A stretch of DNA of 64,000 bases from Lagopus muta (lineage: Eukaryota; Chordata; Aves; Galliformes; Phasianidae). Under the pieces are notes generated by a model, which did no database searches, was not told where the DNA came from, and saw only the letters and a list, made by a program, of their open reading frames with translations. The position numbers and the translations under genes are program-made. Every line of letters starts with the position of its first letter. Within the stretch, counting starts at the first letter, position 1. Positions 1-15,600 of the stretch are shown one piece after another. The stretch spans positions 29,147,537-29,211,536 of the forward strand of contig NC_064440.1 in the NCBI RefSeq assembly GCF_023343835.1, read 5' to 3'.

Positions 1-640
1 GAACAAAGTTACTGTTTTGTTTCAATAGTAACTAACATGTCACATATCCCCAACAGCTTTTAGGTCACACAAAACATCACACTCAATTTTACATCCATGC
101 AATGAGGAAAATTGAAAACACTCAAACCACTGAACATACAATTAAGTTGCAGTACGTACTTAAATACACAACAGGGTTTGTTTTCTAGCCGTACATTACA
201 GTACACGTGCTGTGCACAACATCACTATTTCAACATATGAGGACAACTCATTAAACATCCTGAGTCAGAGAAAGCAACTGTTCACAAAAGCTTCCTGCTA
301 CCTTCTATTTCCCTTGCCTCAGGTCTTATTCAGTTCTGCTGCTTCCAGTGATTGCTGCATCAGTCACCTACTTCTCCCAACAATAGCCTTTTTTAGTTTG
401 TTTCAGGTTGAAAAGGATTCCCAAATGCAAAACTGCTGGGAACACCACTGTACAATGAGGTATGGAGTACAAGTAGTGCCATGGATTCTGAGGATTTCAC
501 ATAAGTTATGTTGGATTCCTAAACAATTCACGTAACTCCTCCCCACCCACAGCAAAAGCAAACTAGATGACTGTGGAAAACAATAGCACAGTCTATCTAT
601 CTTCCCAGTCAGCTCTAACAAGTATCTGAAAATTACTTAC
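1..640 (-). other. GLS intron 12 (partial)
   Basis: Sequence downstream of the exon 12 donor. AT-rich and non-repetitive; no exon of the next part of GLS (VGLPAKSG...) is visible before the window edge. Confidence 0.7.
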
Positions 641-3600
641 ATGGAAGGCAAACTGCCCTGAGAAGTCATACATGCCACAGGAATGCATTAAGCTCAAGGT
701 ATTCCGGACTGCTTCAGGACTCAGCACCCTTTCACCAGTGATTGGGCAAAAGCCACCGTTAGCCAGAGTTGCCGCCATCACACTTGCTGACTCACAGGTT
801 ACTTCTATTGAGCAAAGCTTATGGAAAAGAAAGTCATATTATACAAACTGATACATCTAGCACAGTCAGCACAGCCCACTACATCTCCACAGAAATAAGA
901 TTTCATAAAATAACCTGCAGCATAACATTTGTTACAGATAACACTAGTGGCATGAAATAGCATCATCTGAATCTTACTACTGTCAAGATACAAAGATCCC
1001 AGCAACAGCTTTTGTTTTATACTAATATACTTTAACAGCTTTTTTTTTTTTTAATACTAATCTTTGAGTTATTATTAATTGTGAGTTAGTGTTTCAGTTT
1101 GATTCCTTCCCCCAACCCCCCTTAGGTTGCCTTGAGAGGAACCAGCCTGGAAAATAACCTCAGTATTCTGTATTTGCTTAATTGGCAAAGCCATTAAGGA
1201 GCCATTTTTCAAATTGAGGTGCAGTGCTTTGTTGGTTGTTTTTTTTTTTTTTAAGCCTTACAAGACCACCCACATCCACTAAAAGTACATTTCAAAGCTG
1301 CGCACACTAGCACATACAAGTCTTAATGCTAGCATTTCCTGCATAGCCTTAGTTTTACCTTTGTCTCATATATGCTTTATGATGTATCTAGAGATAATGA
1401 CCACATGATAGTCTCACCCAGGATCCCTGCTTCAGTACAGACTATACATACTTTGGTGACACATCAGGAAATGTGATATGATGCCATCACCTGATGCTGC
1501 CTCATGTCTGCAGAAACCAAAAGATAAGCTGGTTTCAACCTGAAGCTGAAATGCTACTCTGAAAAATAAACAAACTAGTGCTTGTACTTTTGCCAAACAG
1601 TCATTACATGATACTTCATGAAGTTACCTAAGCCAAGTTTGCACGAGTAGTTACTACCTGGAATTCTTATTTTCCGGCTGCCAAACTCAATACATCCTAG
1701 TCCAACCAACTGGAGTTGCAAATCAAGAGAACGTCTGAGACGCATCTAAAATGGCAACTGGGTTTTAAACATACGAAGTATTACAGAACATCACCTACGT
1801 TGAAGAAAGTGCTTCAAGGTTCTCAGTTTAAGTGCCTACATTTTGTACCTTGGTTGAGCAAAATTAGAGTAATCCTTCCCCACTTTACAGAGGTAACGTG
1901 AAAGTACGTTCATTACTGGTTCCCAATTGAACAAGTAAGGAAGGAGGGGAAAAAAAAAATACCTTCTAAGTAGAATCTGAGAGCAGAAAAAGCAGCTTTG
2001 TGCAATGAAAACAAAAATAGTGACTTGCCACTCGGAGTGGCACTCGTGTACGTGCCTCCAGTTTTCTGAGTTTGGAGTAAAAAGGACATTTTAACAGGGA
2101 TAAGAAAGAAACAACGGGAACCATGAAGGTGAGGACAACAAGGCCAAGCTGTAGCTACATCAGGAAACTTAGTTTTGGCCTTTCTTTACTTGTGAAAAGC
2201 TTAGTGCTCAGAAGCATACCAGCACTTGAGGCAGTGGGATAGGAAGCATTTTGCAAGGATGGCTAACCAGTAAATTGAAATAAGTTGTCTGCTTTGTTCT
2301 GTGATAATACAGGTTCAGAGCAGACTTACAGTTTTCATCTAGTTTTCAACTTAAGTCAACTGAGTTGAATTTACATACACACTGTAAAGCTCCATTCACT
2401 TTCAAGACTAGATGTGCAACCCCAAACAAAAAAAAAGGCTCTGACAAAATTTGCACTTAAAAACACTAGTTTGCACAGGTAAGAGCAAGTATCATGAATT
2501 TAAATCAGACTTCCTGAGAACTAACTCTGGATTTTTTTTTAAATATCCCAGACAGACTGGATCAGTAACACAACTTGAACTGCCTCTTGAGAACTGCATG
2601 CACAAGATATCTGACTGAATTCTGAATTATGCATATTCTCATGTTAGGAAACACCTCCCACTTGCCAAGTTCTCATTTTGCGACAGTTGCAAACAGTTAC
2701 TAAGGTGAGGCAAGCAGCATGGGGGAAGGAAGAAAGCATTTGAAAAGATACTTTGTCTTACATGCATCAAATTCAACAATAAAGGAAAAGATACTCAAGT
2801 CATTTCATTTATAACACTATGGCTGAGCTTACAGTATGGCATGCAGATACAATTTTAGTTATGCATGAGTTCAACATTCTCCACAGTATCATAAAGTATA
2901 GCAAATTCATTCAAGTAACACAACATTTCAAGCTTCTGAACTGCTAGTGATTCATAGACTGCTACTAGTATGCATTAGCAATAAAGCAATAATAAACACT
3001 TACATAAATCACTTAAACTAAAGCAAATCTGGATATATCAAATGTATACAGTTCACTTCCAAACAGTTTAACAGACACTGGCAACTTAAATTACAAGACA
3101 TTAAAACCTCCCCCATCTATGACAGAATAAGTTTCTATCACTTAGTACAGTAATTCCAACCCCATTCTGAGTCTCAATTTCAGAGTTAATTACCTGAAAA
3201 TAAAAGTCCAGTATAGCAACCATATCTGTGCCTTCCGGAAAGCACTGAGGAAAGGGTAGGGAAAAAGAAGTCTTTAAGTACAATTAAGTAGCTTTAAGTT
3301 TTTCAACAACAAAATGCATCCAATCTTACAAAGTCATCTGTACAACACGGATTAAGCATTTAAGATGTGATAATTTATCCTGTAATACAGAAATGAGGTT
3401 ACAGGTATTGTTAAAACGACATAAGTATTCACACCCTACATAAGGCTGGGCATTTTGAGTGACAGTATGAGATACATGTACAGTATTACAATAATTTAGA
3501 TGAACACAAAATGAAACAAGTTTTAAAAGTTCATAGACTATGAAAAGCATTCTTCAAAATACAACAAACATAAGAGACCAACCTTTTTCTCTTTCAAGTA

Positions 3601-6600
3601 ATAGCCAATTGCAAAGTTTCTATCTCCACTCTCCCTTTCAGACTGGAACCTTGAAACCAAGCAACAAGAAATCAGAAATGCATGATGTAACCCATTAAAA
3701 CCACATGTAAAAAATACATTGCTTCTGAACACAAGCATTCTACTAACAGACCAGAAACTGCCCTAAAACTCATCCCAGTGCACTCTGTTCAAGTGTAGTT
3801 AAGGTCAAACTTCAACATCTGAACATACACATTACTGGTTACCTATACATACACAGTTTTACTTTTATTTAAGACAAGTACAAGATGATTCTTTTAAAAA
3901 CATTTCTAAAAAGGCAGTAATAGACTGAGACCTCTGAGAATAAGCTGCAGCAAAAGCACCATTCACTGACAGCTGGGACCAAACCAGACAAGGAATGAAT
4001 GCCAGAAAGGTAAGATGTGCACTTGCAGCTCTCCGAGCCACGGCACCACAGCACTACGACAGAATAATTTCTCAAGGAGAAAATGATTGCTTCCACATCA
4101 GACCAGTCACAGCAACACAGAAACATGCACAACTTTATTTCTTGCTAATTTTAATCCCAAGCTATTTCCTGTAAATATTAAATGATGCCTTTCAACATAA
4201 ATAACTAAACTTTGTCGTGCATTCAACACGCCAACTATCAGTTGAGGTACTAAGCATATAAAAAATACTTACGTAGCATTACTGAATCCAACATATTCAT
4301 TACCAGCCATTTTATTCATGAATTGCATAACCTGTTAAAGACAGAGAGGAAGGGGGAAAAAAAAGAGGCAAGCTAACATTTTCAGATGTAAGAATTACAA
4401 CTGTGCAACACTCAACCCAGCCTTACGCTAAGCCTGTCTCTTGCATCGTACGTTTGCAAACACAGCCCAAATCATTACATGTTTTATTCAGCCAAATACA
4501 GATCAAGGAGAGTTTGAAAGGACTTAAAACAGCAATGTTAACTGCAGGTGGAAATTTAAGGTGGCTACCACCCATTTTAATCAGAATAAACAAAGTGTCA
4601 TAATTCACTTACGTAGTCAAATTTTTCTGCATTATTTGCTCCTTGCTGCAAGAAAAGAAAAAATAATTTACAAAGAATGTTAACATGAGAAAGAAGTTAG
4701 TTCACTTAACATTAGGATATTTACTGCATAAAACTAAGGTACGAGGCTAATTAAGAATACGATGCTACAGTCATTTCATATACTAACAACAAACTAAGGT
4801 GTTAGATAAGTAAATCTTTAATTATCACTTAAACAAAAAATTATTTAAATAAAAAGCCATCTAAGAGTTATCCAACACCTGCATGTTGGAATGAATTTAA
4901 GCTGAAGGAGGTATGCTTTATTTTAAGTGTTCTCTACTCAACTTTACGTGTTTAACACAATAATAGTTAAAGCAAGAAATACAAAAATAACTGCAGGCAG
5001 GATAATTATAATGAAAACGTTAACTTTATATAGATTAGTAAACACAGGTAATCTTACATTATCAGCAGAGCTGAGCATAGCAAAATGCAGGCTACATAGG
5101 CTAAAATATTTTCCATTGCTAGTGCCCATACTACAGATTTAGACTGAAGACTTAGAATAAAGTGTTACCCTTACTGTGAAAATAACTGCATTTAATCAAA
5201 TGTATCTGATTTAATAGCTGATTAACGTCCTACCTATTAAAAAATTAAACAGAAAAATAAAATTTCACATCATACTGCAGTACATCATCAAGTACATCAT
5301 TTTGCTAGCAACGTAAAGAAAAGTCTAAAATGTATGAGGATGCTAGTGAACATTCATTCGTAGGGTCAGGGGACACTTCATTTGGTTTTCTGTGTTGTTT
5401 TTTTTCCGCCCCTTTGGGAAGGGGGCATGGGGATATAGGTCTGAAAGGTTGCACTTGGGGCTTTTTTCTCTTTTTGAGGAGTAAGCTCAATTTTAGTAGC
5501 TGCCAGTAGAGGATGTATTACTTCTTTACTCTCTGACAAACAACTTGTAACAAATTCCCCCAGCTAGACATTGAAACAGGGCTGGGAGATTTAAGAACAG
5601 TGCATGGTCTGCTGGGGGACAGGAGGGGCTGAGCAGGAAATCTTTTAAAGTAGCAGCTTTTTAGGAAGTTTAAAAAACAGTGGCATCACGTACACAAGTG
5701 GAAACAATACATCTGGAGAAGATGCTCTCATCTTCAATACTGAGATTATTTCTATTTTATTTAGATAAAATACTCTGTTTAGGAAGCTCTTTGAGATACT
5801 ACTTGCACAGTGTTCAGTATGGGGATGGGGGAAAAGGGGAAAAAACTGAAACTAGATATGAACCAGTATTTTACTTAATGAAAATGCATAAAGCCAGCCT
5901 CATTTCCCACTCTGGCTATAGTTTAAGGTGCTGCAGGTAGTCTCTGCAGCCCATGCACCAGCTCAGCTACAAGATGTGCAGTCACACACGTACAGTCACT
6001 AGCTGAAAGTAACACCACACTGCTTTGTCAAAATTACACACCCGTGGTTACCTTATGCTTAGCCTTACTCTTACAGTCAATCTCTTGCTAATTTGTAATA
6101 AAAAAATATAAATGACATTTCATCAAAATGTTCCTGTATAATACACCAGAACACAAGCCTTAAAAATTTAACTCCAAATCTGTTCAATGAAAAATAATTA
6201 AAAGAAGAAATTACCAACTTCATTGAACTGTTGCAGTTGTCAAAATATTCCATAGATCCTAATGCTGTAAAATATGTAACAACATTTAAACCACAAAAAC
6301 CTTTTCAAACCTTTCAAATGCACAATGAACATCTTTTCTGGGAAAGTGGGTCAGCATTAGTTATGGGATGCTGCATTGATAATTGTATGGTTAGACATAA
6401 TAAATCAAAACATTATCTTTTGTTAAAAAAAGAAAGAGGGAGAAAGGGATCATGCTTTCTGCAAAAATACAAATACATCATAATTCACTTTTTTTTTCCC
6501 AGCTGAAAAAAGAATCCCTTGCCCTTCAACAAAAACCTGGCTTTTCCAGCAGCCTATACAGTTTGTGGGCAAAAGACCCAATGCAAACTTCTTCTGCATT

Positions 6601-9600
6601 AACTCATCAAAAAGGTTCCTTTGTAGCAGTTGCATCTACTCCACGTTTCAGGAATAAAACCTTCTGCACACTACATCAAGATGATGCATTTTCAGTCCTT
6701 GATGCTCCACAAACATCCATAGGTACCTTACATCAAATGAGAGCATTGTTACTGAAGTTACACCACTCGTGGCACCTAAGATATTTGCCTAAGTATCCAT
6801 AGGACCAAGACCTCAGAACGAGTTTAACGTAACATAACTAAAACAAAACTTTGCTTCCTTACGCCTGATGACAATAAAACCAAGCTAGCAATTCCCTGCT
6901 TCAGCAGCTTACAGGTGTGTGCCTCCCTCCTTCCTGAAAGCTCAAGAGACACAAACACAATGCATGTTCTGAGATGAAAATCTAAGTGCAGACTAAATCC
7001 TAGCAGCGTGCTGAGCAATGTTTCCATAGTCACTGAAACAAAGAAAGAAACCATCCGTTCTTTATAAATGCTTCTTATTTTTCTGAGGCTGGGAGCACTG
7101 AGACAAAACTTTTTCGCTGTTGTTGTTGTTCAGATGCAATTCACCTGCCTAGGACATAGAAGGAAACATTCCATGCACTAAATCCACAAACACTGCATTT
7201 ACTGGAACATATGTTCATATACACACTGACTGTACACATGCTTGTGTGTATATACATATGAAAACAACATTTCTAAATGAATACAAAATGAAATAAAAAA
7301 TGTTAAGATTGAAGCAGTTTGATAGACAGAAAAAAATCCAACTTGGAAAAGACAGCTCACTATAATTCTGTAAACACTCAGAACTACAGCAAAGCTACAG
7401 CTGTCCATCATCAGGTTTTTTGTTTGGGGTTTGCCTTTTTGGACTGTCTAAGGTGATCTAGTGATGTTCCCTGTGTTCAAACAAGTTACTTCATATTTCT
7501 ACTGGAAAACTACAAAGCAATCGAGCACAACTGAGTAAGTTGCAAGCCTGCATGTACATAGGAAAGGAGAGACACGGATACTTCCCAGAGTTTGCAACTA
7601 GAGAAACCTGGCAATATTTATTAGAAAAGTAGTTAATATTAGCCACTTCTCATTGATCAACATTAAATGCTTTGAAAATTAGACCACATAAGCTCTTACC
7701 ATGCGTCTCTTGTTACAATACTATTTTCATTTTGAATCCAAGCCAAACTAATAAAGTGTCTGGATTATGAGACTTAAGGTAGAAGATGATTATCAAAAAT
7801 ACGTCAGGAATTTTTTTAAACCATCATAACTTACAACTATATTCTGTAACAAACATCCAGGAAAAAGGTCCTAGCACTAGGTTAGAAAGCAAGAAAACAA
7901 TTTTTCCATTTGTACATTTTAGGTAAGCTTAATATTTGTATTCTAGCTTTCCTTACTTACATGCTTTTTTATTTGTTAACCTGAGCATGTTCTGTGAGAG
8001 CTGGTATCTTGGCTGCTTAGCGTACCATTTTCAGCTCTGAAATACTTGAGAGCACACTGTCACAGACAGCATCCAACCCACAAAGAACAAGACTACTACC
8101 ATTTCAAATACATGTAAAAACATCCTGGCGTCCTTCAAGGATTAAATACTTTCAGAGGTAACCACTGAGCGTTACATGCCCTTTCAAACACCACTCCAAA
8201 ACGGGAAGCCACAGACTACTGCACATTCTATGTTAATTAACACATAATACATACGAGTTGTAATAAAAAGCAAGCACAAAATGGCATGTATGTATGCTCT
8301 ACTCAAAATCAGTTATTACAAGAAAGTGAAAAATTCAGGAAGAGAGGAACCTTCCCCAAATCGAAGCCAAGTATCTTGGAATGAAGATCACAATGCCAAC
8401 ACAGGTTTTAAAGCTGTCTGGAGTTATTTCTACACATCAGTCTATCACGAAGGGCAAACAACAGGTAGAAGACAGCAGGTAAAGCTAAATTTGTACTATA
8501 TATTTTAAATAAAGCCAGTAAGAAATGTGCCTTTCTTCTCCTCAAGAATTGTATAGGCTTTTTAAGGACAACAAACAGACCTGGGAACAGCTAGGCAGGT
8601 TTTCACAATGCTGATAGACACAGATACTTGGAAGTCTACCAGCATATTTATAATGCTCTGAAGTATACGGGATTCACTACACTTTATTCTATTATTTATG
8701 TTCTCCTTAGGGTCATAAAAAAAATGAGCATTTTCACCCTCACCTACGCCAAACTTTGTGAAAGGACTATGAGTACTGCTGTGCACCCTACGCTGGGCTT
8801 ACACCACAAGGCTTTGGTAGCAGAGGGGCCCCAGGGATGGATTCTGAGCAGAGCCCAAGAGCTGCCTCGTGTCAGATCAGAGCCAGGGACCTCGGCCAGG
8901 CAGAGCCAAGTCAGCGAGGAACACCGGTCAAGCCTCTGCGAGAGTAGATGTAAGGAAGGGAAAAACTGCTGTGCAGCAGCAGACAGGGGAAGAGGCGAGA
9001 CACCAGAGATGCAGCCCTGCAGGCACCGAGGTCAGCGGGGAAGGAGGGCAGGAGATGCTCCAGGCATGCAGCAGCAGCTTCTTGCAACCCAAGAGACCCA
9101 CAGAGGAGCAGGCTGTCCCTTCGCACCCCACAGGCACCGCGCAGAGCTGATCTCTGCCCACAGACAGCCCCTGCAGGAACAGCCCTAGGCTGGAGCCCAA
9201 AACATTGGTCACCTAGAAAAGCTTTCACCTACAGACAGGATCCTGACACATAATGACAAAAACGACTTCAGACCAATCCCTGGTTCCTCTGACAACTCCT
9301 TCCACAAGCTTCCACAGCCCCTGCACACCTCACCTACGGGCACCCCAAAGCAACTGCTCCAGGCAGCCATGCTTCTGACACAACCTTGGATCTCTCCGCA
9401 GCTGGCACGCTCTGAGAATCAAGTGTAACATTTCAGAACAACAAGAGAAGAAAGCATTTCCATCCACCTATGCTAGGGACAAAGACTGTGATTTACACAA
9501 AGCTGGGTGCTTCAGGAGCACCACACCTATACTAGATCTGGCCAGCAGCTGAATCCTCACTTCAACTATTTCCTTGGAGACCTGGAATTTTATTCTACCA

Positions 9601-12600
9601 CCATTTTTCCACATTAGATGGTATAACTGCCAGTCCTGGTTTTTTCAATGCTATTATTTCAGAATTGTTCTAACTACATAACCTCAGCTAGTAATAAAGA
9701 CAAACGGCCATACAATTACAAACAAGCACCAAGGCCCTCAGGGCTTTTTATGATCTTCATTATAAAAGACTACAGTATGTCCTTTTGCTAAAAGATTTCC
9801 ATTCCAAATACACGCTTTAAATTACTGAAACAGCCTGTATTTGCAATGCAAATATCGTTAGGGCAGAGCCACAAGTTAAGGCAATAAAACCTGAACACAT
9901 TCCAAGCATGTCAGGAGAATCATGTAAGCTGGTAAGAGTAGGTCATACAGTAAGGCAAACAAATGCACAACTTGGCATGTCTGTATGTTTTTGTTATTAT
10001 TTACTATTACAGGTATCGAGTACCAGCATGACCGCTTTGGTCTGTGCTCTGTTCCAAAGTGTGCAGTCAGAGCTGGACTTGTGACCCCAAGAACTGTTTC
10101 TTCCCCCCATAAAACATTAACACAGTACATACTCTGACAAAAAAAAAAAAAGGTATATGGCTGTGAGCTTCATGTCTTATCCACAAGTGATTTGTGTCAG
10201 ATTTTAAGGGCAGTAATGGACACAACCAATCACACATGCTAATCTCTGCTGGCTGAGTCCTGCACCACGTAATGGATGCATAATTTCATAAATCAGAAAA
10301 AGGTAACTTAGCACATCTCTCTCAAAGGAGGTAAAAGCATTCTTAATGCTGAAATACAGCACCAATCTCTCCTGAACTATCAACATGCTATCACTACCTC
10401 AACCTGTCACATGTGACACATTCGCTCCTGTTTAACAGCCTTCTCATTATCTTGGACTCCACGAACCACACACAGCCACCAACATATTTAAGTAGCACCT
10501 GAAATCAAACAACACGAACACAGGGAAACTGAGGGCAGAACAAAGGTTAATGAAGCCACCTTGCCCAGAAAAATCTAAGTTAGATTAAGTCAAATACAAA
10601 CTGGAATTACTTAAGTCACTGAACAGTTTAGGAAGAATGCTGCTAAGAAAGAGGTTGTAAAGAAGTTATTTCACAAGAAAACATAGCCTGTATGTAAGTT
10701 CTTGACCCTCTAACTTCTTCCAGAATACCATGTTTAGTTTGGTTAGTTAGTCAGATGATAAATGGTATCTTTGTGAAAACAGTACATGAAAATCTACATT
10801 TTAATCACAGCGAAAACAAATAATGAAGTGATAATTGTGATATGTGTCCATTAGACGTGCAGTTACCACATGCAAAAACATCAGTGCAGTGCAATACTCT
10901 TAGTAAGAACATTACAGAAAAGAACAACAACAAAAAAAAATCCACCCTGCAAAACAATCCCCCAACCTTTCAACAAATACCACAATTACATGCAATAAAC
11001 AAATCCACTTTGTCTATTTAAAAGTAAACCATTTATCAAGAACTATGTGCCCTCTGCAAGAGGCACATGCCTGTGTTTTGCCTTATGACCAACAGGGCAT
11101 GTTCTAGGTAGGTCTAACATCTTGACATTTGACAAGTGTGTTAAGTCATTTTAAAATTCACTGTTATTCAAGTGAATTTCAATGCTCAGTCAACCTTTAA
11201 AAATATTAAACGTGAATAAATTTACCTGTCATATTTAAGGCCATTTTCTTTCACCTACAGCTATTAAAGATAAATGTCTTTAAGCAGGAGTTCTTACACC
11301 TTCTTTAAATATAAAATAACAAAAAAAAAAAATCATGATCTAAGAAATTGTAAAATCAACAATTTGGAAACAGGAGGTAAGAAACACACTGTAGCTAACA
11401 AAGAATGAAACATAAGGAAGACAAAGGCTTTTTTAGACCTCTGAAGTAACAGCATTAAGTTTTCTACTTCAAATCTCCAGGGCACTGACATGATCCTCAG
11501 CCCTCTAAGCGGGTATCCTGAGTTCTAAAGAACCAAGAACCAGTTTTTTTTTGTATCAGTGCCTACCAAAAAAAAAAAAAAAAAAAAAGGCAGAAAAAGT
11601 ATCTGGCAAACATTAGCATTACATGAAATTCATGTCATTTACAATAGATACAGCTATTCTAATGCAAAAAATATAATACTGCTTTTCCAAAGTTGCAAGA
11701 TTACGGACTGAAATCATTATTCAGCTGACAGTTTACTCTGCAAATACAGGCGGCTGTTCCCAAGCACATTTAAGAAAGTACATTAAACATCCCAAAAGAA
11801 ACTACATACCATAAGTTAAATCTAGTTCTATTACACAGTATGTTAATAGTAGATACATTTCATATTAAAATTAATGTAACTGCATCACTCTAGAATCCCC
11901 AGGATCTTCCTTTCCTTCTGCACAGCAGGAAATACTCTAAGTTTACGATGCACAAGCATTAGTCATCTGCAAACATATCCGAGTACTACAGAGTATGTTC
12001 ATGGGGACATGCCGGTAACATCTGAAGTGTTACACAGTTAAAGTAGTAAACAAAACTTAAAACTCTACCATTAAAGTCTTCCAGCTGCACTGTTACTACT
12101 TTTAAAAACTGTTTGAAGCTGCCTTTGTTTGGAAGTGTTTTATTTCCAAAACATGCCAGCTTGTCTACCTGCTAACAAGCAAACTGCCATCAAATACTGC
12201 GCACAAACAATGAAAACATGCAAGGATACTTTCCTACACTCTATTAAAATTCTCTGAGAGAAACTATAAATGACTTTTTTACCTTGATTAAAGACGTGAC
12301 CACAATTGCTCCAGCGTTCACCATAGGGTTATGAGGCTTGTCTGTGAAATAAAGTTTTCAATTACATATATAACTGAAGACACATCTGTCAAACAAAGCC
12401 AGTCAAAGGTTGAAGTGAAAAATGATCAATAAAAGATTTCGAACTATAACAATGGAATACTTCAATTAGAAATATTGTAATCTCAATTTTTTATTTATTT
12501 ATTTATTTTTTGAGCTAAGTATTTTACAGCTTATAACAAACTGCCCAATGCTACTTAACAATCCAGTAAACACATCAGTTTGGCAAGGTTCCTTGTCTTT

Positions 12601-15600
12601 AAAATGCTCAACCTCCTCCGGTGATCCAATATTTGATCAATGTGACATCAACAAGAAGAACCAACACCCCTAAGGGACTTGCAAACTTTCTCCGAGTCTC
12701 AGTGATTTTAAAAGCTCAAGAGGTAATTTAAAGAAATAAAACACCTCTCCAATTCTTCCATTTCCTCACTTCTGCACATAAACACAGCAACCTGAGTCTT
12801 CAGAAACCAGAGGTTTCTATGGCCTTCTTCTGAAATACGGCTAATTCTTTCCCCATCCTCACTGAGATTTAACATTTCAGAATTGACTTACACCTGCCAC
12901 AGCTTAAGTTCCTTATTATAACCCAACTTCTACATATTATCAATAGTTTGGCATCCCCATTGGAAGAACCACCATCAAAAATTAAAGTAAAAAACTTTCC
13001 TGATTATCTGCCTACTTTTCAAGTAGTCTGCAGGAGTTCTCATTCATCATCATCTATCTCCTAGTCCTCATTCTTTTTTTTCTTTTAAACATTTTGGCTT
13101 TTAAAACAGGATGTTGCTTTTTGAGGGTTACACTGTCTAAAAAACAATACTGTGACAGTTTTGAATTCTTCCTTTTTTCTGTTGCTACTTTAACTCCAAA
13201 CTTGTGGGAGGAAAAAAAAGGAACATTTAAAAACATCAACTGTTTGCTCTTTTAATATGTAATACATGCAGTAAAATAAACTTGAGAGATTTTACCATTT
13301 CAATAGCCTTCCAAACTCAGCCTCCTTAGGGACCAAAACCTCTGTGCCCTTTTTTAAGCTGCCAGAAGATGAATGACTCGCAGCATCTCATACTGGTGGT
13401 CAGAAGGGACCTCACCTCATGGAGCCTCCCACTCAGAGCAAGGCCACTGCTGAGGTTAGACCATGTCACCCATGGCTTTGCCTAGCTGTCTCAAAATCCT
13501 CCCAGTGCTGCAAACCCACATCCCTCCCTAAGTATCCTCCTCCCCCCAGGAGCCAAGTTTACCTACCACCCCACCCACAATTCCTCAAGCTATGGATTAT
13601 GTGGGACTGGTGACCTTCATTGCTTCATTAGCCCCTACCAAAAGTTACAGTCATTTTCCTATAGCAGCAGCAGCAACTCATTAACCTCCCAGGAGAAGCC
13701 ACCTGTAAGGAACTGCACACTGTATGACCACAAGGAACCAAGGCAGAGAATGCAATCACAACAGTTTGTGAAGAGGTCAACAGACTCATCTGTTTATCTT
13801 CAAAAGAGGTATCAAGCTCTGAAAAGCTAACTGGCACAGACGGCTAACCACACACTAATCAAATAAAGGCAATCATTTACTTCAACTGAAAAAAAAAAAC
13901 CCACTGTTAGGCAGTGTCCCTGCAAGTCTCTTGTCTCCTCGTACCATCTCATTATACCTCACAGTAAATTCATCTTCCTACCCTTAATGAAAAGCACCAC
14001 TTTTAACAGCCACTCCATTCCAGCTGGGATGCCCTGACTAAGCACAGCACTGCATCATTTCTCTTCTGCCTAAGCAACCTGCCTAGCAGCCTGAAGAGCA
14101 AACACACTGCTCTGCTACAGAGTTCTGTCTGTACTGTGGGACAGGGATGCTTGTCTACTACATCTTTTAATGTAGGGAACTTAAGGAATTGAACAGATAC
14201 ATCGAAGCTCAAAAGAAAACATGACTTATCTAGTCATCTTAATTGTCTCCCCTGGACATCGCTATTAATCAGTGAAAAACAAATGTGTTCTTTATAACTC
14301 AAAATCTGCCAGACCACCAGTAAGATTGCTCTAGCAACGTGCCACACAGTTATGCCTTATGCAAACCAGACCTTTCCTTTGAGCTTGTAAACTCAAATTA
14401 CACTGCTTTTCCATCACCAGTTCTTCTGACACTTTGTCCACCTCTGGCATTAAGCGTTCCCAGCACGACTCCGGTTTGCAGCCTTTGAGCACAGGAAGCA
14501 GAAGCTGCCACACGTGCACAAAAGCAACATTTTAACACACAGGACAGGTGTGCTGTGACTAGTTCCTTGTGACAAAGGCATCAGAACATGCTTGTGTAAT
14601 GCAGAACCTACAGAAACCCACCTTTAGATGACAAAATTCCTCAGCAGCACAAGCCACTTCCTGACAGACCCCCACACGAGCACAATACATTTATTACTGC
14701 ACTAGATTCTACCAAAATACTGGACTACATTCTACTAAGAAACTGTATCACTGGACTAACACTTCAAATGACCACTATCAAAAGGTCACATATATGAACA
14801 GATGACACTGACTGCGCATAGATACAGTCTTGTCAGATACACTTCAGTGTGAACTCACCAGCAGGAAGTACACTGCAAACTGACTCAATCACCACAGGAA
14901 GTTAATACTCCTGGTGATGTGTATTTCAGACATATTTTACTACATGAAATTCCCAAGCTACTTGTAGCAACTTTTAATTAGCATGAAAACTGCTTTAATC
15001 ATGTGGAAATCTGAACTGCGTGGTGAACTGTTTCCTTGATTAAAAATAGTTTTGAAATTGAATACTCACGTGGCTGCATCAGATTCCAAATTTACATTGC
15101 ACAGCACAGACCTTACTCGAAATATGAATGATGCTTATCAACACTTTTTGTTCTGTTAGCTTTTTTCACTATTTAAAACTACCTGAAATCTTTCCAGTAG
15201 TAGTAAATTAAGAAATACAAAAACTTATATATAGTAGGCAGGTTAAAAAAAACAACAACAAAAAAAAAAACTTCAGATGCGTGTCTAAAAAGTTCTCAAA
15301 TAGTTGCAGATCACCTCATAAAATCCTCATTACAGACATAAAAACTGACTATAACAATTTGGAAGCCAATGGACTAAATGTACACGTGGTGTGTTTGCAA
15401 ACCTGATCAAAGGGTTATGCTAAAGCTGCTAGACATGCTGCACGTCCAAGCTTCACATGACTTGGTTTTTATATACAAGCTAAACCCCCTTTTCTCCTCT
15501 TCCTCTTTTACTTGCAGAAATGCAACTCTCCGTGTAACTGACCTCTACTGTCTGCTTTAAAGACCATATAGAACCAACGTGAGTGTGACCAGCCCTTCAG

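Larger units (their letters stand above)
4646..12282 (-). other. GLS intron 7 (largest in the window)
   Basis: 7.6 kb of mostly AT-rich unique sequence. It holds a GC-rich probable old repeat (about 8785-9420), a poly-A run of 21 at 11568-11588, and a short CA/TG inverted segment near 7216-7256. No exon is supported. Confidence 0.7.

Noticed and set aside
8628..9188. 186-codon plus-strand open frame in GLS intron 7
   Set aside because: It overlaps the GC-rich probable repeat, has no recognisable protein similarity, and frames are open on both strands there.
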